Shown piece by piece: positions 59,796-64,000 of a stretch of 64,000 nucleotides of DNA. The stretch's first letter is position 1; the number at the start of each line of letters is the position of its first letter. The DNA is from Labrys sp. KNU-23 (lineage in GTDB: Bacteria > Pseudomonadota > Alphaproteobacteria > Rhizobiales > Labraceae). The notes under the pieces are model-generated. The model had not been told where the DNA came from, ran no database searches, and saw only the letters and a list, made by a program, of their open reading frames with translations. The stretch lies in contig NZ_CP043489.1 of NCBI RefSeq assembly GCF_008330945.1, positions 4,041,501-4,105,500 of the forward strand. The letters run 5' to 3'. A program made the position numbers and the translations under genes.

Positions 59796-60107
59796 TCGGA
59801 TTTTCGTGGCGGAAAGCGGAAGAGTGCCTTCATAGGACAGCTGGCCGGCATCGGGCATGGAGAATCTGCATGAATGGCGTTGATGTCATGCGACATAGCG
59901 CCATTTGCGGGCTGCACGATCTAGACAACTTCGCAACAGAGTGGCATGAGCCCCTTGATAAGGTTTGCCCCAGTTTCGCCGCGATCCGGTTTCGCGCGGC
60001 TGGGGTGGCCGAGATTTGGCAGAGTATGGTTGGTATTGGGCGGGTGCGTCCGGTTCCTCCATCATCCCGGCGGCGGCCGGGATGCGACGTATGAGAAGGA
60101 TCGATCC
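59796..60107. other. trmL-petA divergent region with two petA leader hairpins
   Basis: 312 bp without a supported gene. On the petA side there are two hairpins: CCCCAG...CTGGGG (59968-60005) with CCGCG/CGCGG inside it, and CATCCCGGC-GGCG-GCCGGGATG (60063-60084, perfect 9-bp stem). The second ends 23 nt before the petA start, so it is likely in the 5' UTR of the bc1 operon. Confidence 0.6.
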
Positions 60108-60662
60108 GTGGCAGTCACGAACGAACACGCCGCAGAGCCCACTCGTCGCGATTTCATTTACATTGCCACCGGCGCGGTCGGTGCTGTGGGTGTCGCTGGC
60201 GCAGCTTGGCCTTTCATCAGCCAGATGAATCCGGACAAGGCGACCATTGCGGCGGGCGTGCCGGTCGAGGTCGACCTGACCCCGATTCCCGAGGGACAGT
60301 CGGTGAAGATCTTCTGGCGCGGCAAGCCGATCTTCATTCGCCACCGTACCAAGGCCGAAATCGCTGCAGCCGAAGACGTCAAGCTGAGCGATCTGAAAGA
60401 TCCTCAGGCCGATGCGGACCGGGTCAAGAAAGATCAGGCGCAATGGCTGATCGTGGTCGGCATCTGCACGCATCTGGGTTGCATCCCGCTGGTCAATGAG
60501 GGCTCCTATCACGGCTGGTTCTGCCCCTGCCATGGTTCGGTCTACGACACTTCGGGACGCATCCGTCAGGGTCCGGCTCCGCTCAACCTGGAAGTTCCGC
60601 CCTATAATTTCGAGAGCCCGACCAAGATCATGATCGGCGCCGAATCGAACGCACAAGCTTAA
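60108..60662 (+). CDS. petA: ubiquinol-cytochrome c reductase Rieske iron-sulfur subunit
   Basis: 184 aa. Tat-type N-terminus [20 protein letters not shown] that stays as a membrane anchor. [2Fe-2S] ligands in [10 protein letters not shown] and [10 protein letters not shown], cluster-tip disulfide Cys included. Start is GTG 60108, with AGAAGGA 8 nt upstream, as no in-frame ATG fits. First gene of the petABC operon; 11 bp to petB. Confidence 0.96.
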   Translation: MAVTNEHAAEPTRRDFIYIATGAVGAVGVAGAAWPFISQMNPDKATIAAGVPVEVDLTPIPEGQSVKIFWRGKPIFIRHRTKAEIAAAEDVKLSDLKDPQADADRVKKDQAQWLIVVGICTHLGCIPLVNEGSYHGWFCPCHGSVYDTSGRIRQGPAPLNLEVPPYNFESPTKIMIGAESNAQA

Positions 60663-60673
60663 GGTCACATTTC

Positions 60674-61948
60674 ATGAGCGGAACCTCGACCTGGACTCCG
60701 AAATCCGGCCTTGGACGGTGGTTCGAGAGCCGTCTGCCGATCGGCGGGCTCGTCCATTCCTCGTTCATCGCCTATCCCACGCCGCGCAACCTCAATTATA
60801 TGTGGACCTTCGGCGCCATCCTCTCCTTCATGCTGGGTGCGCAGATCGTCACGGGCGTGGTGCTGGCGATGCACTATGTCTCCGATTCGAGCCTGGCCTT
60901 CACCTCGGTGGATCTGATCCGTCGCGACGTGAACTGGGGCTGGCTGATTCAAAAGCTGCACGCCAACGGCGCCTCGATGTTCTTCATCGCCGTCTATCTC
61001 CACATTGCCCGCGGCATGTATTACGGCTCCTATAAGGGCCCCCGCGAGGTCCTGTGGCTGCTCGGCGTCGTCATCTTCCTCTTGATGATGGCGACAGGCT
61101 TCATGGGCTATGTGCTGCCCTGGGGCCAGATGTCGGGCTGGGGCGCTACCGTCATCACCAACCTGTTCTCCGCCATTCCCGTGTTCGGCAAGTCGATCGT
61201 GACCTGGCTGTGGGGCGGCTATGCGGTGGGTAATCCGACCCTGAACCGCTTCTTCTCCCTGCATTATCTGCTGCCCTTCATGATCGCCGGCGTCGTCGTG
61301 CTGCATATCTGGGCGCTGCATGTGGTCGGTCAGAACAACCCGGCCGGCGTCGACATCAAGACCGCCAAGGATTCGGTTCCCTTCACGCCGCATGCGACGT
61401 TGAAGGATGCCTTCGGCATCGCCTGCTTCCTCGTCTTCTTCATGTATTTCGTGTTCTACATGCCGGACTATCTGGGTGATCCGGAGAACTACATCACCTT
61501 CGATCCCGGCAAGACGCCCGCGCATATCGTGCCCGAATGGTACTTCCTGCCCTTCTATGCGATCCTGCGCTCCATCCCGGACAAGCTGTTGGGCGTCATC
61601 ATGATGTTCGCGGCGATCGTCATGCTGGCGCTGCTGCCCTGGCTCGACACCTCGAAGGTGCGTTCGGCGGTCTATCGTCCGGTGTTCCGCTGGGTGTTCT
61701 TCATCTTCGTGGCTATTTGCATCGGCCTCGGCTGGATCGGTTCGCAGCCGCCGGAAGGCTCGAAGGTGCTGATCGGCCAGATCCTGACCGCGCTGTACTT
61801 CGCCTACTTCCTCATCGCCTTGCCGTTGCTGGGGTTGTTTGAGCAGACCAAGCCGGTTCCCGCTTCGATCGCCGATGCCATTCTGGCGAAAACGGGCGGC
61901 ATCCCCCTGCCGGCCGCAAACACCGCCGAATCGCAAAGCAAGGGCTGA
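60674..61948 (+). CDS. petB: cytochrome b subunit of the bc1 complex
   Basis: 424 aa, eight TM helices. Heme His residues in helix B ([20 protein letters not shown]) and helix D ([20 protein letters not shown]). The Qo-site PEWY is in [19 protein letters not shown]-terminal NYMWTFGAI and the Pro-rich C-terminus are as in alphaproteobacterial forms. Confidence 0.97.
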   Translation: MSGTSTWTPKSGLGRWFESRLPIGGLVHSSFIAYPTPRNLNYMWTFGAILSFMLGAQIVTGVVLAMHYVSDSSLAFTSVDLIRRDVNWGWLIQKLHANGASMFFIAVYLHIARGMYYGSYKGPREVLWLLGVVIFLLMMATGFMGYVLPWGQMSGWGATVITNLFSAIPVFGKSIVTWLWGGYAVGNPTLNRFFSLHYLLPFMIAGVVVLHIWALHVVGQNNPAGVDIKTAKDSVPFTPHATLKDAFGIACFLVFFMYFVFYMPDYLGDPENYITFDPGKTPAHIVPEWYFLPFYAILRSIPDKLLGVIMMFAAIVMLALLPWLDTSKVRSAVYRPVFRWVFFIFVAICIGLGWIGSQPPEGSKVLIGQILTALYFAYFLIALPLLGLFEQTKPVPASIADAILAKTGGIPLPAANTAESQSKG

Positions 61949-61960
61949 GGGGCGAACGAG

Positions 61961-62824
61961 ATGATTGAGATGTTCAAACCTTCACGTGTGGCCGGCCTGG
62001 CTGTCGCCCTGGCCACCCTGTTCGGCGCTGCCGGCCTCTCCCAGCCCGCCTGGGCGGAGGGCGGCGAGCAGCCGACCCGCCAGCAGTGGAGCTTCGCGGG
62101 TCCGTTCGGTCGCTATGATCAGGGCCAGCTGCAGCGTGGCTTCAAGGTCTATCGCGAGGTCTGCTCGGCCTGCCATAGCCTGCATCGCGTCGCCTTCCGG
62201 ACCCTGGCCGATCATGGCGGCCCGGGCTTCACCGAAGGCCAGGTCAAGGCCCTCGCGGCCGAATATACCGTGATGGACGTGCCCAACGACAAGGGCGAGG
62301 TGCTTGAGCGCAAGGGCCGTCCGGCAGATTATTTTCCGCTGGTCTATCCGAACGATCAGGCTGCCGCTGTCGCCAACAATGGCGCGGTGCCTCCTGACAT
62401 GTCGCTGCTCGCCAAGGCGCGCGGTGTGAAGTCGGGCTTCCCCGGCTTCGTCTTCGACATCTTCACCCAGTACCAGGAGCAGGGACCGGATTATATCCAT
62501 GCCCTGATCACCGATGGTTATCTGAAGGATGACGAGAAGCCGCCGGAGGGTGTCACCGTTCCCCCGAACGGGCATTACAACAAGATCTTCGGTGCTTCGA
62601 TTGGCATGGCCAAGCCGCTGGCCGACGGACAGGTTGAATACACCGACGGTGCTCCGCAGACGGTGGACCAGTACACGCGTGACGTGGCTGCCTTCCTGGC
62701 CTGGGCCGCCGATCCCTCGCTGGAGAAGCGCAAGCAGACCGGTTTCGTGGTCATCATCTTCCTGATCGTGCTGGCTGGCCTGCTCTACTACACCAAGAAG
62801 AAGATCTGGGCCGACGCCCATTGA
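61961..62824 (+). CDS. petC: cytochrome c1
   Basis: 287 aa. Signal peptide VAGLAVALATLFGAAG to PAWAEG, heme-binding C-x-x-C-H in EVCSACHSLHRVAFR, axial Met in ASIGMAKPL, and a C-terminal anchor (TGFVVIIFLIVLAGLLYYTK). Starts 12 bp after petB; followed by the terminator at 62865. Confidence 0.97.
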   Translation: MIEMFKPSRVAGLAVALATLFGAAGLSQPAWAEGGEQPTRQQWSFAGPFGRYDQGQLQRGFKVYREVCSACHSLHRVAFRTLADHGGPGFTEGQVKALAAEYTVMDVPNDKGEVLERKGRPADYFPLVYPNDQAAAVANNGAVPPDMSLLAKARGVKSGFPGFVFDIFTQYQEQGPDYIHALITDGYLKDDEKPPEGVTVPPNGHYNKIFGASIGMAKPLADGQVEYTDGAPQTVDQYTRDVAAFLAWAADPSLEKRKQTGFVVIIFLIVLAGLLYYTKKKIWADAH

Positions 62825-62864
62825 GGGCGCTGCTCGTCGTTTGATCCAAAGCATTTTGCTCCAG

Positions 62865-62894
62865 AAAGCCGGGGATCCTCGATCTCCGGCTTTT
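62865..62894 (+). terminator. rho-independent terminator of petABC
   Basis: 13-bp stem AAAGCCGGGGATC/GATCTCCGGCTTT with one G:T pair, 3-nt loop CTC and the T-run TTTT (62891-62894). Located 40 bp after the petC stop. Confidence 0.9.
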
Positions 62895-63021
62895 GCATGT
62901 GCATCCGCCTTCCGTGTAAGGCGGTCTCAGCCTCGCCGCCTGACCGCGACTCCCGGTCCCGGCCTCGACTCTTGGCCCCGGGCGTGGTCTTTTTCGGCAT
63001 CAAATCCGCGGAAGGCAGATC

Positions 63022-63585
63022 ATGACCGCTACGACAGAACTTTCCGGCTCGACCGCCCGCATCCTCAAGGACGCGATCCGCACCATTCCCGACTATCCCA
63101 AGCCGGGGGTGGCATTTCGCGATATCACCACCCTGCTGGGCGACGCCTGGGCTTTCCGGCGGGCCGTGGACGAATTGGTGCAACCCTGGGCGGGCGCCAA
63201 GATCGACAAGGTTGCCGGGATCGAGGCGCGTGGCTTCATCCTGGGAGGCGCGCTCGCCCATCAGCTCTCTGCCGGCTTCGTGCCGGTGCGCAAGAAGGGC
63301 AAACTGCCGCACGACACCGTGCGCATCGCCTATTCGCTGGAATATGGCCTCGACGAGATGGAGGTCCATAGGGACGCGGTGAAGCCAGGCGAACGGGTCA
63401 TTCTGGTTGATGATCTCATCGCCACCGGAGGTACGGCGGAAGCAGCGGTCAAGCTGCTGCGCGAAATCGGCGCCGATGTCCTGGCGGCTGTCTTCATCAT
63501 CGACCTGCCGGAGCTGAAGGGGGCCGACAAGATCCGCGCGCTCGGCGTGCCGGTCCACACTCTGCTTTCCTTCGACGGACATTGA
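63022..63585 (+). CDS. apt: adenine phosphoribosyltransferase
   Basis: 187 aa. Salvages adenine to AMP. PRPP-binding motif [18 protein letters not shown]-terminal [16 protein letters not shown] and [16 protein letters not shown] are textbook. ATG 63022 follows GGAAGGCAGATC. Between petC and rplY on the plus strand. Confidence 0.96.
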   Translation: MTATTELSGSTARILKDAIRTIPDYPKPGVAFRDITTLLGDAWAFRRAVDELVQPWAGAKIDKVAGIEARGFILGGALAHQLSAGFVPVRKKGKLPHDTVRIAYSLEYGLDEMEVHRDAVKPGERVILVDDLIATGGTAEAAVKLLREIGADVLAAVFIIDLPELKGADKIRALGVPVHTLLSFDGH

Positions 63586-63654
63586 GGACGTGCGGTCTGG
63601 AAGAGAGGTTTCCCGGTCCTTGCATTTCGCCCTCGATCCGTCTATGAGAACGCC

Positions 63655-63691
63655 GTCCCGCGACCAGACACCCCTGGAGGCAATGCGGGAC
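63655..63691 (+). promoter_or_regulatory. structured leader before rplY
   Basis: GTCCCGC (63655-63661) pairs with GCGGGAC (63685-63691), with CCAG/CTGG (63664-63677) inside. It precedes a terminator-like hairpin and the rplY start. Possible attenuator for L25; the role is inferred. Confidence 0.55.
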
Positions 63692-63700
63692 CACCGAACC

Positions 63701-63728
63701 GGCCGCGCCAGCGGCCTTTTTCTTTTTA
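63701..63728 (+). terminator. intrinsic terminator-like hairpin ahead of rplY
   Basis: GGCCGC-GCCA-GCGGCC (63701-63716) followed by TTTTTCTTTTT. It ends apt transcripts or acts as the attenuator of rplY. Confidence 0.85.
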
Positions 63729-63747
63729 TCCTACCTGGGAATAACCA

Positions 63748-64000
63748 ATGTCCGTGAAGCAGATTTCCGCCACGGCTCGCACGCAAGTGGGCAAGGGGGC
63801 CGCGCGTGCCGTTCGTCGTGAAGGCAAGGTGCCGGCCGTGATCTACGGTGCCGGCAAGCCCCCCGTTTCCATCGCGCTCGACGCCAAGGAAACCAACCGG
63901 CTGGTCTATGCCGGCCACTTCCTGACCACCGTATTCGAGATCGAGGTGGAAGGCAGCAAGACCCGCGCCATTCCGCGCGACTACGCTCTCGATCCGGTGA
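63748..64000 (+). CDS. rplY: 50S ribosomal protein L25/general stress protein Ctc, 3' end missing
   Basis: The visible 84 residues read [19 protein letters not shown], then [18 protein letters not shown] and [27 protein letters not shown], all diagnostic of the L25 N-terminal 5S-rRNA-binding domain of the long Ctc form. ATG 63748 lies 7 nt behind GGGA. The window ends before the C-terminal domain. Confidence 0.95.
   Translation, partial: MSVKQISATARTQVGKGAARAVRREGKVPAVIYGAGKPPVSIALDAKETNRLVYAGHFLTTVFEIEVEGSKTRAIPRDYALDPV

Noticed and set aside
62846-62864. AAAGCATTTTGCTC as a fourth copy of the dispersed repeat
   Set aside because: Only about 14 bp resemble the repeat end and there is no second hairpin block; it is next to the petC terminator.
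1-64000. genomic island, prophage or conjugative element
   Set aside because: No integrase, transposase, att site, tRNA or phage gene was found; composition is even except for short gaps such as 41150-41345.

Overview
The window is high-GC, gene-dense DNA from an alphaproteobacterium, most likely a member of Hyphomicrobiales (Rhizobiales). Three things point there: the order hemF-trmL-petABC-apt-rplY; the divergent block cca/DUF6111/CoA-pyrophosphatase/DUF1285 against MoxR/DUF58/DUF4159; and an extensin-like lipoprotein. Genus cannot be fixed from sequence alone. I found no rRNA, tRNA, CRISPR array, prophage or insertion sequence.

Layout. 1-9.8 kb: the end of an RND efflux adaptor with its pump, a CorA-type transporter, a TonB-domain protein, an Uup-like ABC-F ATPase and a Tat/lipoprotein L,D-transpeptidase. 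10-14.3 kb: a TIM-barrel isomerase paired with a Gfo/Idh/MocA oxidoreductase, then a TetR/MFS divergent pair with two near-identical palindromic operators. 14.3-19 kb: a complete branched-chain amino-acid type ABC importer read livG-livF-livK-livH-livM. 19.3-24 kb: a self-contained PTS-type dihydroxyacetone kinase operon (dhaL, dhaM, HPr, Enzyme I, a small HTH protein, dhaK), split by two inverted copies of a ~100 bp repeat. 24-31.5 kb: isochorismatase-like hydrolase with a GlxA-type regulator, TetR/MFS, an aldehyde dehydrogenase, an HD-hydrolase gene broken by one amber codon, and a MocR regulator. 31.8-39.3 kb: a polyamine-type ABC importer, an AttM/AhlD-type lactonase, a hydroxyacid-oxoacid transhydrogenase-like Fe-ADH and a FadR-type regulator, which together look like a lactone/4-hydroxyacid catabolic locus.

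39.3-48.3 kb: extensin-like lipoprotein, a MobA-like nucleotidyltransferase, an AT-rich gap, a XylX-like FAH-family enzyme, a phosphoesterase, a Nudix protein, a GNAT and the cca cluster. 48.4-55.2 kb: a MoxR ATPase with three membrane/von Willebrand-like partners, conserved but functionally obscure. 55.5-58.1 kb: a small conserved protein, a divergent seryl-tRNA synthetase with a TTG start, and a class D beta-lactamase facing it. 58.3-64 kb: hemF, trmL, the cytochrome bc1 operon with hairpins in its leader, apt, and the start of rplY behind a structured leader with a terminator.

How the genes connect: the dha operon carries a full phosphate relay from PEP through Enzyme I, HPr and DhaM to DhaL/DhaK. 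The XylX-like enzyme and the KGSADH-like dehydrogenase are successive steps of the Weimberg route but lie about 14 kb apart. Most catabolic units have their own local regulator and a recognisable operator. All family assignments come from reading motifs in the translations; no database search was run.
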